Of a stretch of DNA of 37,989 bases, positions 1-7,237 are shown piece after piece. The stretch covers positions 1 to 37,989 of the forward strand of contig CBFIBY010000007.1 of assembly GCA_965660955.1 (NCBI GenBank). Reading direction: 5' to 3'. The translations under genes and the position numbers were made by a program. The notes beneath the pieces are model-generated. The model had not been told where the DNA came from, searched no databases, and worked only from the letters and a program-made list of their open reading frames with translations. Position 1 is the first letter of the stretch, and every line of letters begins with the position of its first letter. This DNA is from UBA2040 sp965660955. Its GTDB lineage: Bacteria > Bacteroidota > Bacteroidia > Flavobacteriales_D > Crocinitomicaceae.

Positions 1-93
1 CTCCGTCTGATTTGACTGACTTTCAGAATTACTTCCACAGGCGAATACGACTCCCATCAAAATAAATACAGTAATCAAACCAAGAATTCGCAT
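1..93 (-). CDS. Lipoprotein N-terminus, partial (runs off left edge)
   Basis: On the minus strand an ATG at 93-91 opens a frame of 31 codons that stays open to the edge of the window. The visible residues form a textbook lipoprotein signal peptide: basic start (MRIL), a hydrophobic stretch, then a lipobox ending VFAC with the lipidated Cys at residue 19, followed by a Ser/Asn/Gln-rich linker. The mature protein lies outside the window, so no function can be given. It is transcribed divergently from the lipoprotein gene starting at 235, and the shared region holds a perfect inverted repeat and a TAnnTTTG element facing this gene. Confidence 0.75.
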   Translation of the reverse strand, partial: MRILGLITVFILMGVVFACGSNSESQSNQTE

Positions 94-112
94 AATCGTT
101 CTTTCGCACTTC

Positions 113-129
113 GCGTCAAATTTTGACGC
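113..129. promoter_or_regulatory. Perfect 8-bp inverted repeat, candidate operator
   Basis: GCGTCAAA, one central T, then TTTGACGC: a perfect inverted repeat with a 1-nt centre between two divergent lipoprotein genes. It lies 20 nt upstream of the minus-strand start at 93 and about 10 nt downstream of a TAnnTTTG element, where a repressor site would sit. It has no U-tract, so it is not a terminator. The regulator is unknown. Confidence 0.45.
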
Positions 130-139
130 CAAGATTCGG

Positions 140-147
140 CAAAAGTA
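140..147 (-). promoter_or_regulatory. Candidate -7 promoter element (TACTTTTG)
   Basis: Read on the minus strand this is TACTTTTG, matching the Bacteroidota -7 consensus TAnnTTTG. It faces the partial lipoprotein gene that starts at 93. I see no convincing TTG at the expected -33 spacing, so support is from the -7 box and position only. Confidence 0.4.
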
Positions 148-234
148 ACTAGAAATCAGATGAGAATTGAACGGATTCGTTCCAAAAGTGTAATTAATTG
201 TATAGAATGCGTTATGGGACAAACACTAAACTTA

Positions 235-1116
235 ATGAAGCCGATTTTATTGCCAATTTTTATTGTCTTTGCTTCCTTTTTGGGGTGCAATTCGGCTGTT
301 GAGACAGACAATAAAAAAGACTTTGACAAAGACATTGAACTAGGCTCACCTTCTTCTACAGTCAATAGTCAAGCGTCAGAATCAATGTCTTCGTCAACGT
401 CAGAATTCGATTCCACCTATAAAACCATTCATATTTTCGTTGCCTTGTGCGATAACAAATACCAAGGCATCGTTCCCGTCCCAAAAGCGATTGGCAATGG
501 TCAAGACCCGAACAACAATTTGTATTGGGGTTGCGCTTATGGCATAAGAACTTATTTCAAACGGAGTGCAGAATGGAAATTTCTAAAAACGGAAAAGATT
601 GATTCTGTTCTGATGGAACGCGTCATTTTTAAGCATGCATCAAAGAAATTCTACCTCGTTGCTGATGCGTATAACGGGCAATACATTGAAAAATGTACAA
701 GAGACTTTTTCGAAAGTACTTCGGGGAGGACAAAGGATACACTTCGGATCAATGAGCGTACCATTGGCATCAATGGAAATTCTAGTCTTTGCGCGTATAT
801 CGGACACAACGGCTTGATGGATTTTAGAATAGACGAACCATATGAAAGCGTTGATGGTAAATCGAGAGATGCAATCATTCTCGCTTGTTTGAGCAAGAAA
901 TATTACGGCTATTACATGAGCAAAGCAAAAGCCAATCCACTGGTTTGGACAACTAATTTCATGGCGCCAGAAGCGTATACCATTCATGATGCACTTTCGG
1001 GTTATGTTAGAGACGAAACGGACGAACAAATTCGCTCGAGAGCCGCTTCCGTTTATTCAAGATTTCAGAAATGCAGTGTAAAAGCAGCTAGAGGCTTGCT
1101 TGTCACAGGTTATTAA
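235..1116 (+). CDS. Unrecognised lipoprotein with possible clan CD-like His/Cys pair
   Basis: A 293-residue protein if the ATG at 235 is used. I prefer this start because it puts a classic lipoprotein signal (MKPILLPIFI...FLGC, Cys at residue 18) at the N-terminus; in-frame ATGs at 160 and 214 would only add a non-signal extension. After a Ser/Thr-rich linker (about residues 35-60) comes one globular domain to the end. I cannot assign a known family. Visible landmarks are a strand-like IHIFVALCDN near residue 65, YIGHNG with His191, DAIILACLS with Cys218, and MAPEAYTIHDAL near 243-254. Hydrophobic strands ending in H-x-G and then in A-C recall caspase-fold (clan CD) peptidases, but this is only a hypothesis. 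Two DUF4349 lipoprotein genes follow; the next begins 16 nt downstream on the same strand. Confidence 0.7.
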   Translation: MKPILLPIFIVFASFLGCNSAVETDNKKDFDKDIELGSPSSTVNSQASESMSSSTSEFDSTYKTIHIFVALCDNKYQGIVPVPKAIGNGQDPNNNLYWGCAYGIRTYFKRSAEWKFLKTEKIDSVLMERVIFKHASKKFYLVADAYNGQYIEKCTRDFFESTSGRTKDTLRINERTIGINGNSSLCAYIGHNGLMDFRIDEPYESVDGKSRDAIILACLSKKYYGYYMSKAKANPLVWTTNFMAPEAYTIHDALSGYVRDETDEQIRSRAASVYSRFQKCSVKAARGLLVTGY

Positions 1117-1132
1117 ATTTAAAACTTACCTC

Positions 1133-2005
1133 ATGAAACTCAAAACTATCTTTATTTTATTGTTTACAGGGATTTTTATTGCTGCTTGTAATGACAAACA
1201 ATCTGAATCCGCAAAAGGAGACTATTCGTTCAATAAAATTCAAGCACTCGCCAACGAACCAGCAGGTCTCGTCGAGGAAAACGGTTCGGATTTTCAGCCA
1301 AAGAAAAGTCGGGACTCGAAAAGTAAATCCATTCAAACTGATCAAAAAATCATCCGAACGGGGTTAATGACCGTAGAGTCCAAAAACGTTCTGAAAAGCA
1401 AAAGCAGTTTAGATGCAACCGTTAAAAAGTTAGGCGGTTATTATGAGCAGGATGAGTCGGAGAACAATCATCGAGTGATCGATTACAATTTAGCCATTCG
1501 GGTTCCGGCAAGCAATTTCGATAAGTTGGTGAATTCAATTGAAAAAGGAGGCGACAAAGTCAGCAACAAAAGCATTTCAGCCGATAACGTAACGGAAGAA
1601 TACTTTGACCTAAAAACACGACTTGAAAACAAACGAGCCTATCTGAAACGCTATCAGGAATTGCTCAATCGAGCAAATAGCATCGAAGAAGTTCTCAAAA
1701 TCGAGGGAACCATACGTCCACTTGAAGAAGAAATAGAAAGTAGGGAAGGTCGCATTCGTTTTCTCAATGATCAAGTTGGTTTCAGCACTTTACATATTAA
1801 TTTGTTTCAAAAACTAGCCTATTACGACAAACCCAACGAAGATACGTTCACTGACCGCGTGATGCGAGCTCTTGGCAATGGTTGGTCGGCCATAGGTCAT
1901 TTGACAATTGGTTTGCTGACGATGTGGCCATTTTTGATATTAATTGGGCTTGCTATATTTTTCGTGCGGCGCTATTCTCGACGTAAAAAAGGAAAGCAAG
2001 CTTAA
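1133..2005 (+). CDS. DUF4349 domain lipoprotein with C-terminal membrane segment
   Basis: A 290-residue DUF4349 protein. The ATG at 1133 gives a clean lipoprotein signal peptide ending IAAC (Cys19); the frame extends 11 codons further upstream, but those residues are not signal-like and overlap the previous gene. Residues about 72-225 match the DUF4349 pattern: IIRTGLMTVES, the LGGYY segment, the VTEEYFDLKTRLENKRAYLKR region and a long charged helix (about 165-210) likely to form a coiled coil. One hydrophobic membrane segment lies at about 259-279, followed by a basic tail RRYSRRKKGK. The biochemical role of DUF4349 is not established; these are envelope proteins. Its stop codon overlaps that of a convergent paralogue. 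It probably shares a transcript with the lipoprotein gene upstream. Confidence 0.85.
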   Translation: MKLKTIFILLFTGIFIAACNDKQSESAKGDYSFNKIQALANEPAGLVEENGSDFQPKKSRDSKSKSIQTDQKIIRTGLMTVESKNVLKSKSSLDATVKKLGGYYEQDESENNHRVIDYNLAIRVPASNFDKLVNSIEKGGDKVSNKSISADNVTEEYFDLKTRLENKRAYLKRYQELLNRANSIEEVLKIEGTIRPLEEEIESREGRIRFLNDQVGFSTLHINLFQKLAYYDKPNEDTFTDRVMRALGNGWSAIGHLTIGLLTMWPFLILIGLAIFFVRRYSRRKKGKQA

Positions 2006-2706
2006 TTTCGAACGAACAACCATTTCACGGAGTGATACAAACCAAGTCCGATATAACCTAAAATTCCAGGTTTCTTTCGTTCCTTGATGTACACCGTAAT
2101 GGTTGAAAATTCAGCCAAATGATTAATTCGATTCATGCGTCCTTTCAACATATCTATGGTTCCGTTTAATCGTTCGAGTTCCTTCTCCACCAAAAGAGCA
2201 GCTTCCACGTTTTCGGCTTTTTCGAGTAAGTCGAGATAACGGTTTCTCGCCTTTTCGGCATTCTCCAATCTGATTTTAAAATCGAGGTAATCGTTTGTGA
2301 CATCTTTGCCCGTAACGTTCTTACTCTGTACTTTACCTAAAGATTCGACTTCCAAAAGAGCCGCTTTCATTCCTAGGTGATTTACTCGAATAATCGACCG
2401 ACCGGAACCTAATTCTGTCACATATCCATTGTATTTTTTGGCAATGGCTTCAAGCTGAACATTTGTAGAATCAGGGTTTTCCACAGCTAGAGAAACATTC
2501 GCATTGAAGATAACTTTCTTTTCTTGCTGACTAAGAATTTCTTCATCCGGCCCACTCAATTGATCCACCCTTTTATTTTCAAAACCGCTTTCGGTTTGAG
2601 CTGCATATTCCCAAGCCGGTGCGGATGATCGTTCTTTGGATGCGCCGCAGCTTGTAGTAGCTGTCAAGAAAATTAATGAAAAGGATGCAAAATGTAATCG
2701 TTTCAT
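2002..2706 (-). CDS. DUF4349 domain lipoprotein, convergent paralogue
   Basis: A 234-residue DUF4349 protein on the minus strand. It has a lipoprotein signal peptide ending TTSC (Cys20), a DUF4349 core (VIFNANVSLAVENPD, KKYNGYVTELGSG, VTNDYLDFKIRLENAEKARNR) and a long charged helix (about residues 145-190). Compared with the neighbour at 1133 it lacks the full transmembrane segment and basic tail, ending in a short hydrophobic piece, LYHSVKWLFVRN. The two paralogues converge and their stop codons overlap by 3 nt of the 4-nt gene overlap (2002-2005). This suggests an inverted duplication or long-standing pairing. Function unknown; probably anchored to a membrane by lipid. Confidence 0.85.
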   Translation of the reverse strand: MKRLHFASFSLIFLTATTSCGASKERSSAPAWEYAAQTESGFENKRVDQLSGPDEEILSQQEKKVIFNANVSLAVENPDSTNVQLEAIAKKYNGYVTELGSGRSIIRVNHLGMKAALLEVESLGKVQSKNVTGKDVTNDYLDFKIRLENAEKARNRYLDLLEKAENVEAALLVEKELERLNGTIDMLKGRMNRINHLAEFSTITVYIKERKKPGILGYIGLGLYHSVKWLFVRN

Positions 2707-2742
2707 AAAACTGGTTTTTGTTCAAATAGTGATAAATTAATT

Positions 2743-2756
2743 TACCTTCGAAGTTA
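2743..2756. promoter_or_regulatory. Overlapping divergent promoter-like elements sharing TTCGAA
   Basis: The 14 bases TACCTTCGAAGTTA read TACCTTCG on the plus strand and TAACTTCG on the minus strand, both fitting TAnnTTcG, a one-base variant of the TAnnTTTG -7 box. On the plus strand a TTTTTG ends at 2720, 22 nt upstream, a plausible -33. It sits between the divergent DUF4349 gene (start 2706) and the GNAT remnant (start 2808). Confidence 0.35.
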
Positions 2757-2807
2757 CAAATTGAGCTAATCATTCTTCTGAAATTCTAATTAAATTTGAG
2801 AAACAGA

Positions 2808-3023
2808 ATGAATATTGCCCAAACAGAACGTTTAATTTTGCGCGAGTTCAAATTGACGGATGCCCAGTCTCTATGCAATTTGAATAACGACCCCGAGGTT
2901 ATAAAATTCACAGGAGACGCCCCTTTTGTCGACGAAAATGAAGCAAAAGCTTTCATTCAGGATTACTCGGATTACGGATTTGGTCGTTGGGCAGATAAAA
3001 TGATTAATTTCAAGGCAAAATAA
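2808..3023 (+). pseudogene. GNAT N-acetyltransferase N-terminal remnant
   Basis: Only 71 residues. They match the N-terminus of RimJ/RimL-type GNAT acetyltransferases: MNIAQTERLILREF, then LNNDPEVIKFTGDAPF and the helix up to YGFGRWA. GNAT enzymes of this type are about 170 residues; here the frame ends at a TAA 9 codons after GRWA, before the acetyl-CoA-binding motif, and the next gene starts 6 nt later, so the missing two thirds are not in another frame nearby. I infer a deletion. The start is the ATG at 2808; an in-frame TTG at 2796 is less likely. The remnant is in the same frame as the following DUF418 gene, separated by one stop codon. An active enzyme is not expected. Confidence 0.65.
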
Positions 3024-3029
3024 AGGACC

Positions 3030-4225
3030 TTGAATTCATTCAATCCCGTTCAATCTTCGAATAGAATCCAACAATTGGATGTATTCCGTGGCTTCGCCGT
3101 TTTGGGAATTTTCATGGTGAATATATTGGTCATGAATTGTGGTTTCACCTTTCGAATGGATTGGGAAGCAGAGCAAGTCGCACAAGGATATGGAAGCGCA
3201 TTATTTATCTTAGAAACCTTTTTCTACTCGAAATTCTTTCCTATTTTCTCGTTCCTATTTGGCTTAGGTGTTGCCTTGCAAATTCAAAAGGTGAAATCGA
3301 CTGGAACTTATTCTAATTGGTTTTTTGTCAGAAGATTCGGAGCACTTTTGTTGTTTGGGATAGCGCATATCTTGTTCATTTGGTCAGGCGACATTCTGAA
3401 TCTCTACGCCATCATTGGTTTCATTCTTCTACTCTTTGCCAATCGTTCGGCAAAGTTTGTTTTGTGGTCGGCTATAATCGTGTTTCTTTTCCCTTATTCT
3501 AGAGATATTTTTCAAATTATAGCATCCTGGTTTGACTTCGACGCTACTCCTCTGCTTGCGATAGAACGAACGGATTTAATCGAATTAAAACGTAACGGTT
3601 CCTATTGGGACGGTATTCTTTTGCGCATTAAAGAGTACAAATTTGCCACTGAATTACTCTATGCTGGGATTGGTCAAACATCTTTTTCTATGGCATTGCT
3701 TGGCATGTATCTTGTAAAAAAAGGTATAATCAATCAACTATCCTCATTCGTGAATAAAAATATCTGGAGATTTGCCGCTATTGCTGGATTGATTATTGTC
3801 TTGCGATTCATGATTCTATATTGGGTTTGGCCAAATTTCAAACTCGAACCAGGAAGTTTGGCTTCAATAAGCATAGTAACTGTTTTCTTCTTGGGAGAAA
3901 TTGCTACCGCCCTTTTATATCTCTACCTAATTACTTTACTACTACAAAAGAAATTTTGGAATGCTCTGCTCAGTCCACTTCAATATGTTGGTAAAATGGC
4001 CTTCACGAATTATATTTTTCAAAGTGTTGTTGGATATTTTTTCATGCGAACCTTCGGTTGGTACGAAATGTNNNNNNNNNNCTTCAGCTGATTTTCATCG
4101 TTTTGGGAGTATTTGCTGTACAGATTGTACTGAGTAAACTTTGGCTGAAAAAATTTAAATACGGCCCACTCGAGTGGCTGTGGCGTATGATTTCCTACCA
4201 AAAAATTCTTTCCATCCGAAAATAG
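3030..4225 (+). CDS. DUF418 (YeiB-like) membrane protein, interrupted by assembly gap
   Basis: An integral inner-membrane protein of the DUF418 family, about 398 residues and near the usual length. The N-terminal hallmark RIQQLDVFRGFAVLGIFMVN is present at residues 12-31, followed by many hydrophobic segments. A run of 10 Ns (4072-4081) interrupts it; the sequence after the gap continues in a different nominal frame and encodes the typical end, FKYGPLEWLWRMISYQK, to a TAG at 4223-4225. The N count is therefore not the true gap length. No ATG lies near the N-terminus: the frame begins right after the GNAT remnant's TAA, and the only plausible start is TTG at 3030 (the next ATG is at residue 29, inside the hallmark). 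DUF418 proteins are suggested transporters, but the substrate is unknown. Confidence 0.8.
4072..4081. other. Assembly gap (10 N)
   Basis: Ten undetermined bases inside the DUF418 gene. The coding frame before the gap (starting at 3030) and after it (ending at the TAG at 4223) differ by 2 modulo 3, so the true missing length is not 10 bases. Confidence 0.99.
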
Positions 4226-4276
4226 TTTTGAACCTATCCTGAATTGGTTTGTACAGTCCCTCAAATAATCAAAAAA

Positions 4277-5986
4277 ATGTACAAATCAATTCTTATTACA
4301 CTAATTAGCTTCGTTTTTACTACGCAGACATTTGCCGCAGACGAAGACATTGTTAAATCCGATATTACAGAAGTTACGGTCTATGCACAAGGTGCACAAG
4401 TGAAACGAAAAGCTTCGTATTCCATTAAACCAGGTGTTACCAAAGTTGTAATTGACGGTGTTAGTCCTCACATCGACCCGAACAGCCTGCAAGTGATCGC
4501 TAGCGGCAGCAAAGTCATAATTATCGATTCAAAGTATTCGATTTTCTATCCAAAACCAGAAGAAGTGAAATTGGACGGTTTACCATTAAAAGTTCGAAGA
4601 GACATCAATAAATTGACGGATTCTATTGAACAGATTTCTTTCGAAATTCAACAAATTCAGGATAAAATTGATGTATACCAAGCTACAAAATCCATTCTTC
4701 AAAACAACGGTACGATGAAGAGTCAAGGTAAAGTGAATGATTCTATTCAGCTTTTGCAACAAGCAATTGATTACTACACGCTGAAAATGTTAGAAATCAA
4801 CAAGAATCTAACTGTTCAGAAAAAGAATCGCACGGATAAAAACCAATTGAAAGCAGAAATGAATAAGCGCTTACAGAAGTTGAGAAATTTCCAAAATGAC
4901 GCAAAATTGAATCCAAAACCAAAAGGACCGAGTCATCGAATCACCGTTACCTTATCATCAAAAGAAAGTTCAAATGGACGCATGATTTTCTCTTATTTAG
5001 TCAGTCAAGCAGGATGGACACCTTTATATGATATGCGTGCAGATGTGACGAGTGGTAACATAAACATGAATTACAAAGCGCAAGTACACCAAAATTCTGG
5101 TGTAGACTGGGAAGGTGTGAAATTGAATATTTCAACGAACAATCCCTACCAAAATAAAACGATGCCTACGATGCATCCTTGGTATTTGAACTACAACAAT
5201 TACCAATTGAAAGAAAAAGAAAGAGCGCAGAAGAAAAATTTGGAAATCGTAAGAAACTCAAATTACGGAAGTACACCTCAACCGGTTCAAGAAGTGCTTG
5301 AAGATGCAGTGTATACTAATTCGAATGGTGTTGCTTATAACGCAAAAACTACAGCAGACTTTACAACTGTTGTCGATCATATGATTTCGGCCGAATTCCA
5401 AATCGACTTGCCATATGATATCAAAAGTAACAGCGAACAACACATGGTGCTCATTAAGAACATGAATATTCCAGCACAGTACAGATACTACACGATTCCG
5501 AAATTGGATCAACAAGCGTATTTGATTGCTGAATTGACAGATCTAGCTGATTTACAATTAGTTCCAGCTACAGCAAACATCTTCTTTGATGGCAGTTACA
5601 TTGGTGAAACGTATTTGAATCCTTCGCAATTAGACGATACCATCAACTTTAGTTTAGGTAAAGATCCGAATATCATTGTACGAAGAACGTTGATGAAAAA
5701 TGAGTGTAAAGAGAAAATTGTTGGTAGCAACAAGGAACGTACGATGTCTTACAACATTGAAGTTCGAAACTTGAAATCAGCCGAAGTGGAGATCATCGTA
5801 TTGGATCAAGTTCCAATCACAACCAATCCAGAAATTGAAATTGACGTTATCGACAAAGATAGAGCGAAGTACACTGAAAAAACAGGTAACCTCGAATGGA
5901 AATTAAAAATCAAACCGAAAGAGAAGAAGAGTATAAACTTCAAGTATCGTGTTGAACATAACAAAGACATGCAGATTTTCTTGTAG
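4277..5986 (+). CDS. MuiA-type exported protein (DUF4140 + DUF4139)
   Basis: A 569-residue protein of the mucoidy-inhibitor MuiA family, whose molecular function is unknown. The ATG at 4277 gives a Sec signal peptide (MYKSILITLISFVFTTQTFA, cleavage near residue 20). Residues about 30-130 are the DUF4140 domain (ITEVTVYAQGAQVKRKA...). Then comes a helical, Lys/Gln-rich stretch to about 205, likely coiled coil, and the DUF4139 domain (about 215-569), with YLVSQAGWTPLYDMRADV and the closing LEWKLKIKPKEKKSINFKYRVE. The end at a hydrophobic YRVEHNKDMQIFL is normal for the family, so the protein looks complete. A 12-codon upstream extension from 4244 lacks signal character. A strong terminator follows at 6005, so transcription ends here. 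Confidence 0.9.
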   Translation: MYKSILITLISFVFTTQTFAADEDIVKSDITEVTVYAQGAQVKRKASYSIKPGVTKVVIDGVSPHIDPNSLQVIASGSKVIIIDSKYSIFYPKPEEVKLDGLPLKVRRDINKLTDSIEQISFEIQQIQDKIDVYQATKSILQNNGTMKSQGKVNDSIQLLQQAIDYYTLKMLEINKNLTVQKKNRTDKNQLKAEMNKRLQKLRNFQNDAKLNPKPKGPSHRITVTLSSKESSNGRMIFSYLVSQAGWTPLYDMRADVTSGNINMNYKAQVHQNSGVDWEGVKLNISTNNPYQNKTMPTMHPWYLNYNNYQLKEKERAQKKNLEIVRNSNYGSTPQPVQEVLEDAVYTNSNGVAYNAKTTADFTTVVDHMISAEFQIDLPYDIKSNSEQHMVLIKNMNIPAQYRYYTIPKLDQQAYLIAELTDLADLQLVPATANIFFDGSYIGETYLNPSQLDDTINFSLGKDPNIIVRRTLMKNECKEKIVGSNKERTMSYNIEVRNLKSAEVEIIVLDQVPITTNPEIEIDVIDKDRAKYTEKTGNLEWKLKIKPKEKKSINFKYRVEHNKDMQIFL

Positions 5987-6004
5987 GCATATAGAGCAAA
6001 GTGG

Positions 6005-6041
6005 AAACGGGCAATGGCTAAAAGCTGTTGTCCGTTTTTTT
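6005..6041 (+). terminator. Rho-independent terminator after the MuiA-like gene
   Basis: Stem ACGGGCAA (6007-6014) pairs with TTGTCCGT (6028-6035) with one G-U pair, extended by two A-T pairs. The loop region can itself pair GGCT with AGCT. The stem runs directly into a run of seven Ts (6035-6041). Confidence 0.85.
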
Positions 6042-6074
6042 ATTTTTACATTTAAAGTTCAAAAATAGACAACA

Positions 6075-6590
6075 ATGAAAAATTACGCGACTTTATTAAT
6101 AGTGGGATTAGCAATCATGGGTTGTGCTCAACTTAAGAAAGACAAATCGGATAAGATCGAAAAAACAGAAGAAGTTATGACAAACACAAAATCATCACCA
6201 AAAGATCAATTGGGTAACCTTGACTTGGGAGCATTCTCAGTGAGTTTAGCTGTGAAAGACTTATCCGTTTCAAAAGCATTTTACGAAAATCTTGGATTTG
6301 AAAAACTAGGTGGCGATGTCAAAATGAATTACCTGATTATGAAAAACGGCACCACTCTGATTGGATTGTTTCAAGGGATGTTTGAAGGAAACATACTTAC
6401 GTTCAATCCAGGATGGGATGAAAATGGTGAAAACATGGAGCAGTACACGGACGTTCGCTTAATTCAAAAACACTTAAAATCCAAAGGAGTAGAATTAGAC
6501 AGCGAAGCCGATGCAACGACTACTGGTCCTGCTAATATCATTCTAAAAGATCCTGATGGTAACGTAATATTCTTGGATCAGCATAGATAG
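6075..6590 (+). CDS. VOC (glyoxalase-like) domain lipoprotein
   Basis: A 171-residue protein. The signal peptide ends IMGC with the lipidated Cys at 17, followed by a Lys/Glu/Asp-rich linker (18-48). Residues about 51-170 form one vicinal-oxygen-chelate domain: FSVSLAVKDLSVSKAFYENLGFEKL at the start and ANIILKDPDGNVIFLDQH at the end, which is the usual first and last strand pattern of glyoxalase/bleomycin-resistance proteins. VOC proteins often bind a metal through His/Glu; the typical first His is replaced by Ser or Ala here (SVSLAV), so metal binding and catalysis are uncertain. Lipid attachment would put it in the envelope, which is unusual for a VOC protein. Function unknown. It lies alone between a terminator and a broken gene. 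Confidence 0.85.
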   Translation: MKNYATLLIVGLAIMGCAQLKKDKSDKIEKTEEVMTNTKSSPKDQLGNLDLGAFSVSLAVKDLSVSKAFYENLGFEKLGGDVKMNYLIMKNGTTLIGLFQGMFEGNILTFNPGWDENGENMEQYTDVRLIQKHLKSKGVELDSEADATTTGPANIILKDPDGNVIFLDQHR

Positions 6591-6637
6591 TTTTGACTCC
6601 AGTTGTATTTCCTTTAAAGAGACTCAATAAATAGTGG

Positions 6638-7177
6638 ATGAAACATCTAATTATGCTTCTATTCTTGATTCCCATTACCTGTTTCGGGTAAAACTGTAAT
6701 GAACTGAACAAAAAATACGATTCGCTATTACCAACAAACTTTCTAGACTTTTGTGACACCTCAAAATTGGAATGCCCCTCTGAAATCCAATCGTATTACT
6801 TGAGTATGACTTTTATGAAATTGGATTTCGTCGAAGAATCAAGAAACGAATGCCAGAAAATTTTATCTCAAAATGAATCTGGAAATGTTTTGGAGTTATT
6901 TCCTTCCCGATTAGCATTGATTTGCTTTTTACAAATGGAAGAATATAAAAGGCTTCGAAACGAGGAAGAATTCGAGAAATGGAAAAAATACGGAATGCAG
7001 TTTCTTAACAAAAAATGTGGAACAGGCAGAACCACTATGCTTAAATCCACCTATCAAGTTATGCATGATCGGTTCGAGGCAACGGGGAACAAGAAATTAC
7101 AAAAAAAATATGCAAAGAAAATTAAAAAATGTGCGAGACCTTTTGCATGGGTCAACAGAAAATTCTTTCAATATTAA
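6638..7177 (+). pseudogene. Secreted hypothetical protein broken by one in-frame TAA
   Basis: An ATG at 6638 encodes a convincing signal peptide, MKHLIMLLFLIPITCFG, followed at once by TAA (6689-6691). The same frame continues without interruption to a stop at 7177, encoding about 160 further residues with ordinary amino acid composition: NCNELNKKYDSLLPTNFLD, several Cys residues, and helix-rich segments ending KKYAKKIKKCARPF. Reading the TAA as CAA (Gln) would restore FGQ-N, a normal signal-peptidase site for this phylum, so a single C-to-T change fits. I recognise no family; the helical second half could be TPR-like. It could also be a sequencing error in a draft assembly. Confidence 0.7.
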
Positions 7178-7212
7178 GTTCGGATTGCAAAAAGCACAAA
7201 AACAAAAACCCC

Positions 7213-7220
7213 TACCTTCG
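7213..7220 (+). promoter_or_regulatory. Candidate -7 element (TACCTTCG) before ispH
   Basis: TACCTTCG lies 17 nt before the ispH ATG and fits TAnnTTcG. The nearest TTG (7185-7187) is 25 nt upstream, longer than ideal, so this is weak support for a promoter. Confidence 0.3.
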
Positions 7221-7237
7221 TGTTACCATAAACAAGC

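Noticed and set aside
160..234. Start of the first complete lipoprotein gene at 160 or 214
   Set aside because: Those starts would bury the lipoprotein signal peptide; the ATG at 235 places it at the N-terminus.
640..1029. Minus-strand reading frame inside the first lipoprotein gene
   Set aside because: It lies antisense to a convincing gene and has no recognisable protein features.
6689..6691. TAA read as selenocysteine or programmed readthrough
   Set aside because: Selenocysteine uses TGA, and nothing here suggests recoding; a nonsense change or sequencing error is simpler.
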